From Heterobasidion occidentale (Eukaryota; Basidiomycota; Agaricomycetes; Russulales; Bondarzewiaceae), in contig JBCAQO010000011.1 of assembly GCA_039111635.1 (NCBI GenBank), positions 310,001 through 374,000 of the forward strand: a DNA stretch of 64,000 nucleotides. Reading direction: 5' to 3'. Under the pieces are notes generated by a model. That model did not search any database. It was not told where the DNA came from and saw nothing but the letters and a program-made list of their open reading frames with translations. Numbering within the stretch: the first letter of the stretch is position 1; each line of letters starts with the position of its first letter. The position numbers and the translations under genes were made by a program. Shown here one piece after another: positions 11,444-21,145 of the stretch.

Positions 11444-12453
11444 CTACTGTGCTATTATCTGATCTCCAGGAGTTACAGGCTTGGGCAGTGCCAAAATCAC
11501 CTTTTTCACCTTAGATCGTGTGAGAGCTTTCCATCTTGATCCTGCTATCGGTGTCAAGCACATTAAGTCTCGCTGGTCTCCAACCAGTGCCTTGGAACCA
11601 AGGTGGTACAGCATGTGGGAAGCCTTTGCATGAGTGTGTGCAGCTCGGTCCGGTTGTCGAGACATGAAAAATAGAAAGAAGGAATGGAACTTGAGATTCC
11701 GGGGCCCAGAGCTGACTCCTCATCGGACTCCAACTCATCGGAGCTCCCAACGGTAAAGAGTCCATGTGACTATGAAAGATTAGGATCATCTGTCAGAGAA
11801 TTATAAGGATATGACTTACCAAAGTCATAGGCAGATACACACGAAGCGAGAGATATGATAGACCTGTCGTGGAGACAGCCGTGTCGATGGAACAATGCTG
11901 CTTACTGGCACCCTTCTTGTAGATATCAAGGACCTCACCAATATAGAAACGAGCGCCTGTCATTGTCTTGTTTTTCATCACCACATAAGAGCCTTTACGA
12001 AGGCTGTGTACGGCATTCACATTCTTTGCAGGGAGGTTCGGGACAATGTCTGTCCAGCAATATCAACAAGTGTCCCTCAAATGATCAAATAGACTTACCA
12101 GATGACAAGACGAGGAGAACCCGCCTCGCGGTCTCTTGCCAATGGAGCTCGCGATCCGTTTTTGGCTTTCGGAACTCTGGGTCAGTATCCTGTGCTAGTC
12201 GAACACGGTGCGAAGCCTCTCGAATTGTCATCTTCTTCACCTTCGCAGCAGCTCCCTCCATCTCCTTCTCCGTATCTTCAATTGCGCGCTGAAATTTCGG
12301 ATCTAGCATGACGGTCTGTTGCGACTTTACTGAGGTTACTGACTGATGGGATTGACGAGCGATCAACATCTGCTTGATAGAGAGCTTGCCTTGAGAAAGA
12401 ATTGCACTCTCAGCGAGGGAGAGAATGTACTCCGACTTGACAAAAGAAAACAT
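11444..12453 (-). pseudogene. Captured gene fragment with two introns
   Basis: Exon 1 (12453-12099) encodes MFSFVKSEYILSLAESAILS through RELHWQETARRVLLVLSS and ends at a perfect GTAAGT donor. Intron 1 is 12098-12050 (49 nt, ends CAG). Exon 2 encodes KGSYVVMKNKTMTGARFYIG, then GLSYLSLRVYLPM. Intron 2 is 11819-11770 (50 nt, GTAAGT...TAG). The next exon reads SSDELESDEESALGP and NRTELHT. After a single-base shift it continues MLYHLGSKALVGDQRD through KVKKVILALPKPVTPGDQ to a stop. It looks like the C-terminal part of a basidiomycete protein whose family I cannot name. The frameshift suggests it is no longer functional. It may be gene capture or the remains of the element's own second gene. Confidence 0.6.
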
Positions 12454-12595
12454 CGGGAAATGCCGTAGGCCTAACCGGACCTAGATCGGGCACAAATATG
12501 CTAACAACCGGGAAACATGGTGCAAAATCAACCCAGAAATATGCAAAAAATGGGGAAGGATTTGGCCTATTTTCGCCCTCAAATATGCTAATTTT

Positions 12596-12629
12596 CCGGG
12601 AAACCCTTATAGGAGCTTCACGGGGCCTG
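12596..12629 (-). repeat. Right terminal inverted repeat
   Basis: Exact inverse of the left end, finishing GAGCTTCACGGGGCCTG at 12629, followed by the duplication TTCCAT. Confidence 0.9.
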
Positions 12630-12635
12630 TTCCAT

Positions 12636-14100
12636 CCCCTCGGTCGCTTCCGCTGCCATTGCCCACTCTATTCCTTCCCACTTCCTCCCCAGCATCTCCA
12701 CCTCCTCCAGGACCTCTTCATCGGCCTCTTCATCGGCTAGGAAAGACTCCATGGCCGCTACCTGCGCACTGTCGACAGGATTCGACTCAAGGTCTGGTTT
12801 GGGGTCCTCGGATGCTCGCATGCCGCGAGGGACAGCTGGCGCTCGTGCGCTGCCTGTCGTCGTTCCTTCGCCTCGTTCAAGGCGTCGGATGTACTCGGAA
12901 GGCTTGGGAGTGCGACGGGGACGCGTCGTTTCGACGCTGGGAGGAGAATCGGAGCGCTTGGGGATGTAATCCGGGGTACAGGTAGGTTTTGACCTCTCGT
13001 TGCGCTTGCGTCGAGTTGCGCTGGCGCCGCGTCGTCCTGCTGACCTCCCGGGATGCTTGTAGGCTCGCGCGACTCGGTTTTGAGCCGCGACGCGTCGACG
13101 GCATTCGACGGCGTCGTGTCTGGGGTGCCAGGTGCGCTTGCGCGACCTGCACCCTTTGCAGAGTGCGCCGGCGTCCGTGCGTCGTCGTTTGGGCTGTCGT
13201 TATCGTCGATAATGACGTCCGGTACCGGTGAGTCGTCCCAGCGCACGTTGCGCTCGACGCTGACCTTCCGTTTCGTCGGCCAGTACACCAGTATCCCCTT
13301 GCTTTCAGCACTATAGCCGACGAAGCGTCCTTCGTCAGCTTGCGCGTCGAGCTTGCTCCGCCCCTCTATCTTCACCCATACTCGGCACCCCACTCGTGGA
13401 GTCCACCCAGGTCCGGCTTCGCGCCGTGGACCTCTCGTATGGCGTTGTGCCTTCAAGCGTGCGCGTTCCGGTCCGATTCCACAACCAGACGGCATGTGAC
13501 ATGGCTGCACCCCACAGGGACCTTGGAAGTCCCGACGCTATCAACAACGCGCGGCCGCGTTCTACAACGGTCCGTAGGAACCGCTCGGCGGTCCCGTTTT
13601 GTGCCGACGAGTCGTGAACAGTCTTCTCATGGACCGTTCCCTCGTCTCTGAGGTGGGATTCGAAAGCATCAGAGGTGTACTCGCCACCGCGGTCGGTGCG
13701 TAGAGTGCCGATCCGAACGACGCCACGATGGCCCTTCACGAAGGCCTCGTGTTGAAGGTAATGCTTGAAGGCTTCATCCTTCGAGCGTAAGAGTTTCAGG
13801 ACGATCTCTTGCGAGAAGTCATCCATAATGGGCATCGCGTAGCGATAGCCAGTAAGAGAATTGATGGGTGCGGGGCCCCACAAGTCTGAGTGTAAGAGCT
13901 CGCCATAACGTTTTGCGCGCGGTCGGGTCCGTTCCTTCGGGAATGAGACCCGTGTCATCTTCGCCTGCACACAGGCGGTACAAAGCTCCATTTCGGAGAC
14001 GAGAGCGTCGAGGGTGATGCCTTCGATGACTCTTTCCTTGACACAGCCTTTGCTGTGTCCAGGGATATGTGACCCAGGCGACGGTGTAGTTCCCACGCTG
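12636..14100 (-). pseudogene. C1 pol: integrase and linker to reverse transcriptase
   Basis: The integrase zinc region continues from gag-pol (MELCTACVQAKMTRVSFPKE). The core follows with the catalytic motifs LLHSDLWGPAP, IGTLRTDRGGEYTSDAF and SSAQNGTAERFLRTVVER, and the copia C-terminal region GCRVWVKIEGRSKLDAQADE with RFVGYSAESKGILVYWP. A variable acidic linker leads to EVEMLGRKWEGIEWAMAAEA at the edge of the inserted DNA element. Frame changes occur near 14050, 13440 and 12820, each explained by one or two bases. Stop codons are otherwise rare, so these are recent indels or assembly errors at homopolymers, such as the C7 run near 14127. Confidence 0.9.
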
Positions 14101-15571
14101 ATAGCACGAGGTTGGCATGAGCTTCCTCGTCCCCCCCACGTGGTATCAGAGGGGTGCCATCGGCGATCCTGGCGGAACCTGCAGTTCTCGAAAATTTTTG
14201 ACTGACGACTTTGTATAGGTTGTTTGACCGCGGAATTCTCGCGACAACATGATCGGAGGGGTCGGAGATCCTGCAGATCCCCCCTTTCAGATAAATGGAG
14301 TATCCAGCCTTGTCGATGCGACTGGCCGAGATCAACGTGATTGCGATTGACGACACGTACAGCACGTCGGACAGCCGCACGGCGGTCATGTCGTCCCCAT
14401 TTGGGAGCAGGACTGTAACATTTCCGCGGCCAGTTGCCATGAAGGTACGTTTGTCGGCTGCGTAAATGGGTTTGGATGGGATACTGACAAAGTCTGTGAA
14501 TTCTTCTTGATAGGGTGACATGTGGTGACTCGTGCCCGTGTCGAGGCATCGGACACGTGTCATGGACGAGACGTCGGGGCCTGCTATCAGTGCCGCAAGG
14601 TCAAATGTCGCCGTGAATCCAAATTTGGGATCCTCAGCATCCTCGGCAACTGCAAAGTTCCCCACACTCTGGTCCGCACCCTTCTTGTGTTGGCCTGGCC
14701 GATGCATGCCTGCCGGCCATTGGCCTTCCTTCCCGCCGCCGGGTCGGAAGCAGTCTGCAGCTATGTGGTTGGTAAGTCCACAGTTATAACACTTCTTGCC
14801 ACTCGACGACTGATTGCCCTTCTTCCCTTTCCCGCGTCCCCCTTTTCCTTGTTTACCTCCGCCATGCGAATACAGCGCCGTCTCGTCAGACGGTGCCTTC
14901 TTCTCGAGCTGACCTTGAATGCTGCGCCAGTCATGCTCCTGCGTGAGGTGCTGAATGATTCTGGAAGGGGTAAGGGGCTTTGAACTGAGACTCGAAGCGG
15001 CCGTCATTACTGAAATAACGGACTCGTAGGACTTTGGGAGAGAGGACAGAATGACAGCAACAAAGTCATCGTCGCCGAGGGCCGCATCCATGCCAATGAG
15101 CTCGTTCTGGAGTGCGATCAAGGTGTCGAGGTGCGCGCGGACATTGCCGCCCTCTTGGCATCGAGAATCGTGAATACGCCGTCGAATGTCAATTTCAACC
15201 ATCTTTCCCCGCTTCTCCGCAAGATCGCAGAGCGCCGTCCAAACTTCCTTAGTGGTTGTCTCCCCTTTGATTCGATTGAGGATAGAGTCGGGGATCGTAG
15301 AGTAGATCTGCTGCTTGATGGCGGCTTCTCTCTGATTGTATTCATCGACCTTCTCAATAGCCTTGTCATACTTTTCTAGAACATCATCTTTAGCATCTTC
15401 GGCAGGAAGCACGGGCTCTCGCGGTTGCCGAGCGGTGCCAGCCAGGTGTCGCGACAGCCCTGTCTTTGATTCAATGGCTGTCTGTACCCGATCCTTGTAG
15501 ATCGGCCAGTTTGACAGATCTTCTGAGAGCTTCGGAACGGTAGTGACAGTGATTGAATTGGCGAGCGACAT
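13955..15571 (-). CDS. C1 Gag and protease (5' part of Gag-Pol)
   Basis: I chose MSLANSITVTTVPKLSEDLS (ATG at 15569-15571) because the open frame above it runs into the primer binding site. The N-terminal part is a copia Gag (UBN2-type: WPIYKDRVQTAIESKTGLSR, RRIHDSRCQEGGNVRAHL). The nucleocapsid zinc knuckle is CYNCGLTNHIAADC. The aspartic protease motif is CLDTGTSHHMSP. The GAG-pre-integrase motif is LHRRLGHISLDTAK. After this the frame is lost near 14050 and the last residues are out-of-frame read-through. The intact protein would run on into integrase. Confidence 0.9.
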   Translation of the reverse strand: MSLANSITVTTVPKLSEDLSNWPIYKDRVQTAIESKTGLSRHLAGTARQPREPVLPAEDAKDDVLEKYDKAIEKVDEYNQREAAIKQQIYSTIPDSILNRIKGETTTKEVWTALCDLAEKRGKMVEIDIRRRIHDSRCQEGGNVRAHLDTLIALQNELIGMDAALGDDDFVAVILSSLPKSYESVISVMTAASSLSSKPLTPSRIIQHLTQEHDWRSIQGQLEKKAPSDETALYSHGGGKQGKGGRGKGKKGNQSSSGKKCYNCGLTNHIAADCFRPGGGKEGQWPAGMHRPGQHKKGADQSVGNFAVAEDAEDPKFGFTATFDLAALIAGPDVSSMTRVRCLDTGTSHHMSPYQEEFTDFVSIPSKPIYAADKRTFMATGRGNVTVLLPNGDDMTAVRLSDVLYVSSIAITLISASRIDKAGYSIYLKGGICRISDPSDHVVARIPRSNNLYKVVSQKFSRTAGSARIADGTPLIPRGGDEEAHANLVLSAWELHRRLGHISLDTAKAVSRKESSKASPSTLSSPKWSFVPPVCRRR

Positions 15572-15580
15572 GGCTTGGAC

Positions 15581-15596
15581 AGCAGGGCCCATAACC
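15581..15596 (-). promoter_or_regulatory. C1 primer binding site (internal initiator tRNA-Met type)
   Basis: Directly after the 5' LTR the minus strand reads GGTTATGGGCCCTGCT. Its complement, AGCAGGGCCCATAACC, resembles the anticodon stem-loop of initiator tRNA-Met (CAT anticodon within GGGCCCATAACC). This is the half-tRNA priming mode known for Drosophila copia. Confidence 0.7.
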
Positions 15597-15909
15597 TGTT
15601 GAGATATGGGCTAGAAGTATTACTCAGCGTCTGTGTAGATCACTGTATATTTAATCGGTAAGTACCTAGAAGTATTACTACGTGATAGAAGCGTAAGTAA
15701 AAGTGACATCTATGTCTTAAGAAGAAGCGGGCTCACCTCAGCGTCTGTGTAGATCACTGAGGGAAGCCCGACACCGAAGGCGTCAGTAACTACAAGCGCA
15801 GTGGCTGAGAACTGTATAGTACTTCGGCAATCTCCGAGCTCGTCAAGTAAGTAAGCAATAAGTAAATCATAAGAAAGAGATGACAAAGGTGATTTGCCTC
15901 AGTCCAACA
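15597..15909 (-). repeat. 5' LTR of C1
   Basis: 313 bp, starting TGTTGAGATATGGGC and ending CAACA, followed by the target duplication AGATT. It differs from the other LTR mainly by five short indels and two G/A or C/T changes. Confidence 0.9.
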
Positions 15910-16500
15910 AGATTTCCATTCCTTTGCGGGGACTTGTCGCCATTGTTCTTTAGTCCACTCCCATGGAGGTCCTACTTGCTTAGGGACAAGATGCGGTTTC
16001 CTCTACTGGGGCATCTTGTCACCACATAGTTTCCTTAACCATTCCTTCTTGGTTGGTTCTTCCCATGCCTTGGTAAATCCATATGGTTGTCGGCAATCTC
16101 GGGGGCACCAATCAAAGTGTACCTCACGATGCCTCCACCCGATGGAGGGATCGTGGTATTTCAACCAATCTGTTCTTAGGAGCATGTTGTCTTTCCCTAG
16201 ATTGGTGATGAACATCTGGACACGTTCCATATGTATTTGCCCTTGTCAATCTCTGATGGTGAGGTTTGCGTCTAGGCCTCGTTTTATGAGGCCCTCTTAA
16301 TTTATTGTGTTGTTGACATTCTGGACTTGAATGGGATGGCTTAACAGGTAGGTTGGGAAATTATGTTTCCGCATTCACTATTTATTCACCAAGATCCCTT
16401 CGCAGGCAGAATCAATGGTGGCTCTGGCTCCAGCACTTCTTCCTTGAGTTGATAATTGCATGTCCAGTCAGATGGGAGTGATGATGTGGCTGTTCATTGC
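15910..16500 (-). pseudogene. G1 pol: protease region
   Basis: The minus strand encodes the retropepsin-like segment of the family: ERVQMFITNLGKDNMLLRTD, then WLKYHDPSIGWRHREVHFD and the PYGFTKAWEEPTKKEWLRKL linker. The catalytic segment (AIDSACEG in G3) is near 16400. It continues the pol interrupted by C1. Confidence 0.8.
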
Positions 16501-16574
16501 TCCAATTCAAATACATGGTAGCAGTGCATACTCTGGACTTCCTTTTCCCCTCTCTTTGGCTGGTGAAGGAGAGG

Positions 16575-17649
16575 CTAGGAAAAATCCTGCACTAGGTCTA
16601 CCAGCAGCTCCCTTGCCTTTTCCTTCCCTACATCTTAGAATATTGCTTTGATGCTAGCAGCATCACCAACAGGTCCATTGCTTCATCATCTGTTAGGCAG
16701 TATGTAGCGTGCTCCATTGCATTGGCTGGGTCCTCCTTTCCCTAAGGGAGAGTCCGCGTGTTCCAGCGGATAACCAGGTTGTGGTACTTGGCGGTGGTTG
16801 CTATTAGAACCCCCCTCCTCCAATCCTTGATGAAGTTTCAAGTTGTCTCCCAACTCAGGTTCTTGGTCATCTTTATCCTCCATGTCAACACCGCGAGCTC
16901 CTCTACCTCTTCCGCGTACTTGTCTGCACAGATTTCCTCGAGACAGAGGAATGCCTCTATATAGAGCACGATAGTCAGCGCTGCCCAATGCCCTGGTTTT
17001 CCACAGTTGAAACAGGTGGGGTCAGGCTTGCCATCATAAGTGTGCTTCTGACGGGTGGCGCTTCTCTTTTGAGAGGCATCAATGTCCATGTCAACTACTT
17101 GGTTGTTCATTCTTCAAGGGGCGTTTGTGGAGCTGTAGCAGGGAGTGGGTTGGAGGTGAAAATTATTGAGGAAGTCGCTTCTGAAGAAGGTGGAGTTGGC
17201 AAGGATCACCTTTTGAGCACTTCGAGCTCTCATGTGTCCATCTATTTTGCAAGCCGTGTTAATCCACTCTTGGATTGTATCCTTCAGTGGAGTTTCCTTG
17301 TCATAGATTTTATCCATGACCTTTGGGTCCAGTCCTCTTTGGAAATAGGGAACCTGTTCCTTGTTGGAGATATTGGTGTCGGTGGCTATAAGGATGAATT
17401 GGTTGGAGTACTCGTCCACGGTCATTCTGCCTTGAGAGAAGGCCATGAGAGTGCTCCGAGCTTTGTCCTTCTTGTTGGACTCCTTGAATTAAAGCTTGAA
17501 GCTATCATAGAAAACCTTTCAAGTGCAAAAGTCCTTGGGCAGGTCTGCCCCAACTATTTTGTTGAGGAAGTTCTCTGCCCAGGTGCCAGCCATTCCATAT
17601 CTTATACATGAGAGGACCAGGAAATTTTTGTCATCATCGGTTTTGTAGC
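16575..17649 (-). pseudogene. G1 gag, decayed and cut by the gap
   Basis: It contains the capsid segment MAFSQGRMTVDEYSNQFILI (17446), the conserved YDKETPLKDTIQEWINTACK, and the nucleocapsid zinc knuckle CFNCGKPGHWAA, whose last Cys is lost. It ends with GAT TTT TCC TAG (stop at 16575-16577), the same sequence context as the gag stops of G2 and G3. The N-terminus and 5' LTR are missing at the gap. Confidence 0.8.
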
Positions 17650-17749
17650 NNNNNNNNNNNNNNNNNNNNNNNNNNNNNNNNNNNNNNNNNNNNNNNNNNN
17701 NNNNNNNNNNNNNNNNNNNNNNNNNNNNNNNNNNNNNNNNNNNNNNNNN
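17650..17749. other. Assembly gap (100 N)
   Basis: Exactly 100 N, the usual placeholder for a gap of unknown size. G1 gag stops at its left edge and unrelated AT-rich sequence starts at its right edge, so at least the 5' end of G1 is missing here. Confidence 0.99.
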
Positions 17750-19157
17750 AGTGAGATGATGCGTGATATATGTACGTGAGGTTACACAAAGCTGTGGAAA
17801 ATAGCATAAGGAATATGCAAGGATTTGCAAGGTAGTTTGCAGTGATACAAGAATGTGAGATGTATAACTAGTGCAAGGCAATATGAAATACACAATCCGA
17901 GGTTATAGTTGACCAAGATGACTTCAAGGGTGATGACAAAGGCTCTGGAAAAAAATAAAATACTGGTACAAAGCTAACACAAATAAAGCAAAGATAATGG
18001 CAAAGACAAGCAATATAAGCAAGATCTCCTTGCAAAGTTGAGCTTTAGATGGAAGGGTTTTTAAGACTGGTATATTGCAGTGTTATATGTAGGTAATTAT
18101 GGTAAAATTGAAATAGGTAAGGTGAGTGTGAGATTATAAGGTAAAGTAAAAGCAATATTGTATCAAGATAGTAAAACTAAGAGATAAAGTAAAACCATGT
18201 GTAAAGACACTCATAGACTGTAAGATTTTATTGTGCTATGGTCAAGAAACAAAGCAATGTTTAGTAAAGTGGTATAGGGAATTGGCAAGGTAGACTCTGC
18301 TAAGGATTACAAAAATGGGTTATGAGACCTAAAATATTCAATAAGCATGCATGATAAAGCTTACTATAAGAAGAGTACCATAGAGATGAATATTAAAGCT
18401 CCTTTGTAGGATAGTGCAAGATGCACAAAGTTGAGACTTGGCAGCATTGGCATTGTCAAAGGTGCCATACTGATTGGCTATACTACACATAGAGTGATCA
18501 TGAGTGCCACAAGGTGCTGCTAAATGTGCTATGATAAAAACTGCACCAGCCTACTATCATAAATACATTCATGTAAGTGTCTCAGGACATATTATATGAT
18601 GCTGTGAGTTAACCTGACCCTAGCAAGAAGTGGATAAATGCCTATGCTAGTGCTACGTGAGGTTATGCAAACTTATGCAATCAGCTGCAAAAAAGGTGCA
18701 AAAATGAGGGCCTTGGCACTTAGAGCACTAATACACCAAAGGAGTCTCTAAGTGCCAAGCACAATATCAAAATAACCTCTAGGGTAGGGTAGGTAGGAGA
18801 TAGTATCTAATATATAAGAAATCATTAGTATAGACTTAGAAAAGCAAAGACATACTAAGAAGAGCAATAAGAGGTATGGATTGATGTGCCCAAACAGTTT
18901 GGGACAGTACCAATAATTGACTGATCATTTAGTCTTTGCTGATGTGCAACTAATTGAGAATTAAAAGACAGTGTTGCAACCAACAACTACGTACTTTGAG
19001 GGCTGCACAAGGCTCTAACAAGATACAATGGAGAATAAAGGAGACAACTAAGAAGACAATATATGAATATAGACAAAGCCTAAGTATTAGCAAAGACCAG
19101 GTTTGAAGTTAAAGTAAACAATGTTTGATGGCTTAAATAAATACAAATAGGCTCTGA
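17750..19157. repeat. AT-rich decayed repeat, including copy of repeat R (18037-18790)
   Basis: No gene is seen. From 18037 (GTTGAGCTTTAGATGGAAGG) to about 18380 it aligns with 47507-47860, and near 18640-18730 it aligns with 59650-59700 (GCAAAAA...GGGCCTT and GGCACTTAGAG). Where the other copy has C or G, this copy mostly has T or A (TGCTATGG against TGCCACGG). The stretch is an AT-degraded copy of a repeat of unknown class. Confidence 0.65.
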
Positions 19158-19162
19158 ACTAT

Positions 19163-19996
19163 TGTTAAGTCAGAGATCTATCACGTGCACCGATGCCCAA
19201 AGGTGATCCCTAGGCTAAACTTCCACAGTGTTGTAGAGTCGTAGACTCTAATGGATGAAGACAATTGATTGCCTTTGAGCCCTTTTGAGAAACTCGGGGT
19301 CGCTTTCTGCCTTGTCCTCAAAGAGGTTAAGAAGATGATCTTCGAGGTCCTCTCGATGGTGAAAAGGAACTAGATGATCTTCTCCTGTCCAACAGATGAC
19401 ACAAGAAGATGTCCAACTGAGAATACGGAAGGTGGCAAGGCCGGTATAGTAGTGGGTAAGTAGAGGGAGAGATGAGAAGTGAGACAAGTCCAGTGCATTG
19501 TCAGACCATGCAAAGGATTCTCAGATCTGACAGATATTATGAAGTGTGGGCTAAGAAGGTAGCCAGACACCGGGTGCAGTGCAAAGATCAAGTGTATTTA
19601 CAGGTGAACAAGCTGAGCTTCTTAAAAGCTTATTTCGCCTATTTATACAAAGAAGTATTTAGGGCCGGATTGGGATCTGGTCTGTGCGCTTCTCAGGTAC
19701 CGAGGTAAACAATCGAGATTTATAAGCAAAGATGTGTCATCAATCTACCATATAACTAAGTATAGTAATTGGATCACAAATGTCTAGCCACATCATTGAT
19801 TGATCATAAACCAGGAACCAGGTCAGGAACAAATGTCTGTCCATATCAAGGACTAGGAACCGTAAGTAAGTATTTATGCATCAGCATATAAATGGTAACT
19901 AGTCAGCGAGAATAGTCTAAGCATGTATCACATCCAAAGCACTTGACTAGCCCGTCTACTCACGTGCGAAGCACGTGTTAGGACACAGTTCTAACA
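19163..19996 (-). mobile_element. Solo LTR, family B
   Basis: 834 bp, minus orientation, flanked by perfect 5-bp duplications ACTAT at 19158-19162 and 19997-20001. It matches the LTRs at 46664-47506 and 58739-59553, including the CACGTGC...GCACGTG sequences near its ends, a TATTTATA box (read from the minus strand as TATAAATA) and the AAGCTGAGCTTCTTAAAAGC region. No internal domain remains, as expected after LTR-LTR recombination. Confidence 0.9.
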
Positions 19997-20001
19997 ACTA
20001 T

Positions 20002-21145
20002 GGGGTACAAAAGCTTATTTATTTCAGAGTTGTGTGTAGTTTTTTATAGTAAAGGCAACTCTAATTTAAATATCAAACAAGAAATAAGAGTAAATGTCAA
20101 ATAAGTGCCAAAACCTAGTAAGTATTAAAGTTAAGAAGCCAGGGGGAATATCCATATGGGTTTAGAAGGCAATAAAGTAAAAGTCTATTATATATGCTAA
20201 ACAACCAAACAATCAGTGTCTAGCATTCAAGCATAAGTAACCTAAGTGTGCTCTCAGAACCAATGAAAATACATATTAAACAAATGTATGTATAGTAAAG
20301 CCAAGTAATAGTGCTATATTGTGTTTAACCAAATATGTGGGAATTGAGAAGATAAGAGATAAGAACTGGCCTGGATGTTGATATTAAACATCAATTAGCT
20401 ATTTGATGCCAAGAGTGTCCTAAAATAACATAATGTCATTTTGCTGACTCTTGTATACTTATGATGGGCACGTCAATAGTGTTTGGGACTAACTAAACAG
20501 TGCCAAATGGTAATTGCCAGTTGAATGTTGTTTAGTTGGTGTTTGCTTCTTTTTGGCAAGTAATTGTATTTTTGATACCTATTTTCTTTGTTCAATCTCT
20601 CCCTTAAACTCTCCTAACATCATTTTCTAGTCTTTAGCACAAATGCATGTTTATTAGTGCTCCATAGCAAATCATAAGAATTAGTAAAAGTAGCAAACAA
20701 AAAAGAAAGATAAAGCAACAGAGGAAATTGTCCTCAAATACCTCTACAAGCAATTTCTAAGAACCTTTAGCCAAAAAGCCTCTTAATATCTTTTCAAACA
20801 TAATTCATAGAACTATTACATGGATATAAAACTAGGCTAAGAACTTAAAGAATGTAAACTTTACCTTTTAGCAGAGCATGAGAATAAAAAGTGCCACAAC
20901 TTTATTAAAAAACATATAAAAAGTGACATAATTTGCACATTCAAGTCCTTAAGCTTTTTTTGTAAAAAAAAAAGTTGATCTTTGACCTGTATAAGACTAC
21001 TAATGGCTTAACAATTAGACCATCAGAATCAAATACTTCTTACCTCTAATTGATAATATAATATATATAATTGCTAAATCCAGTGCTCAAATATTCTCTA
21101 AAATTAATATCAAATAGGGATATAATAATATTTAGGTGGCAAAAG
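20002..21145. other. AT-rich stretch without recognisable gene
   Basis: I see no open frame of length, no RNA gene and no clear repeat boundary. The composition resembles the adjacent decayed retrotransposon and is probably more of the same. Confidence 0.5.

Larger units (their letters stand above)
11192..12629. mobile_element. Non-autonomous TIR DNA transposon inside C1 pol
   Basis: The 1438-bp element has perfect terminal inverted repeats of about 34 bp starting CAGGCCCCGTGA, and 6-bp target duplications TTCCAT at 11186-11191 and 12630-12635. Both ends carry direct copies of AAATATGCTAA near CCGGGAA (about 11243, 11284, 12487 and 12582), which look like subterminal transposase-binding repeats. 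There is no transposase. It carries a captured gene fragment (11444-12453, minus strand). The superfamily is uncertain: hAT and KDZ elements make 8-bp duplications, so 6 bp with CAGG ends does not fit either well. Confidence 0.88.
9321..15909 (-). mobile_element. C1: Ty1/copia retrotransposon
   Basis: The element has two similar LTRs (305 and 313 bp) starting TGT(T)GAGATATGGG and ending GTCCAACA, and 5-bp target duplications AGATT at 9316-9320 and 15910-15914 within G1. On the minus strand the order is gag, protease, integrase, reverse transcriptase, RNase H, which is the copia order. It is about 5.2 kb without the DNA element at 11192-12629. LTR differences by eye are mostly small indels plus two CpG transitions. 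Coding frames are broken by several single-base shifts, so it is not functional as assembled. Confidence 0.95.
1..17649 (-). mobile_element. G1: old Ty3/gypsy chromovirus, nested and truncated
   Basis: This is a decayed minus-strand copy of the same family as the elements at 26988-37781 and 48009-58708. Its parts appear in element order from right to left: gag, protease, reverse transcriptase, RNase H, integrase, chromodomain, post-pol region, motif-rich noncoding region and part of the 3' LTR. The 3' LTR is cut by the window start and the 5' end is lost in the assembly gap at 17650. Three later insertions split it: 5119-6196, 6403-7230 and 9321-15909. Coding parts carry many stops and frameshifts, so it is the oldest G copy here. 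Confidence 0.9.

Noticed and set aside
12758..13316. Plus-strand open frames over C1 integrase
   Set aside because: They are antisense shadows of GC-rich copia coding sequence.
17519..17893. 124-aa open frame across the gap
   Set aside because: It is an artefact of reading through 100 N. Only its C-terminal part (the left side) is real gag.
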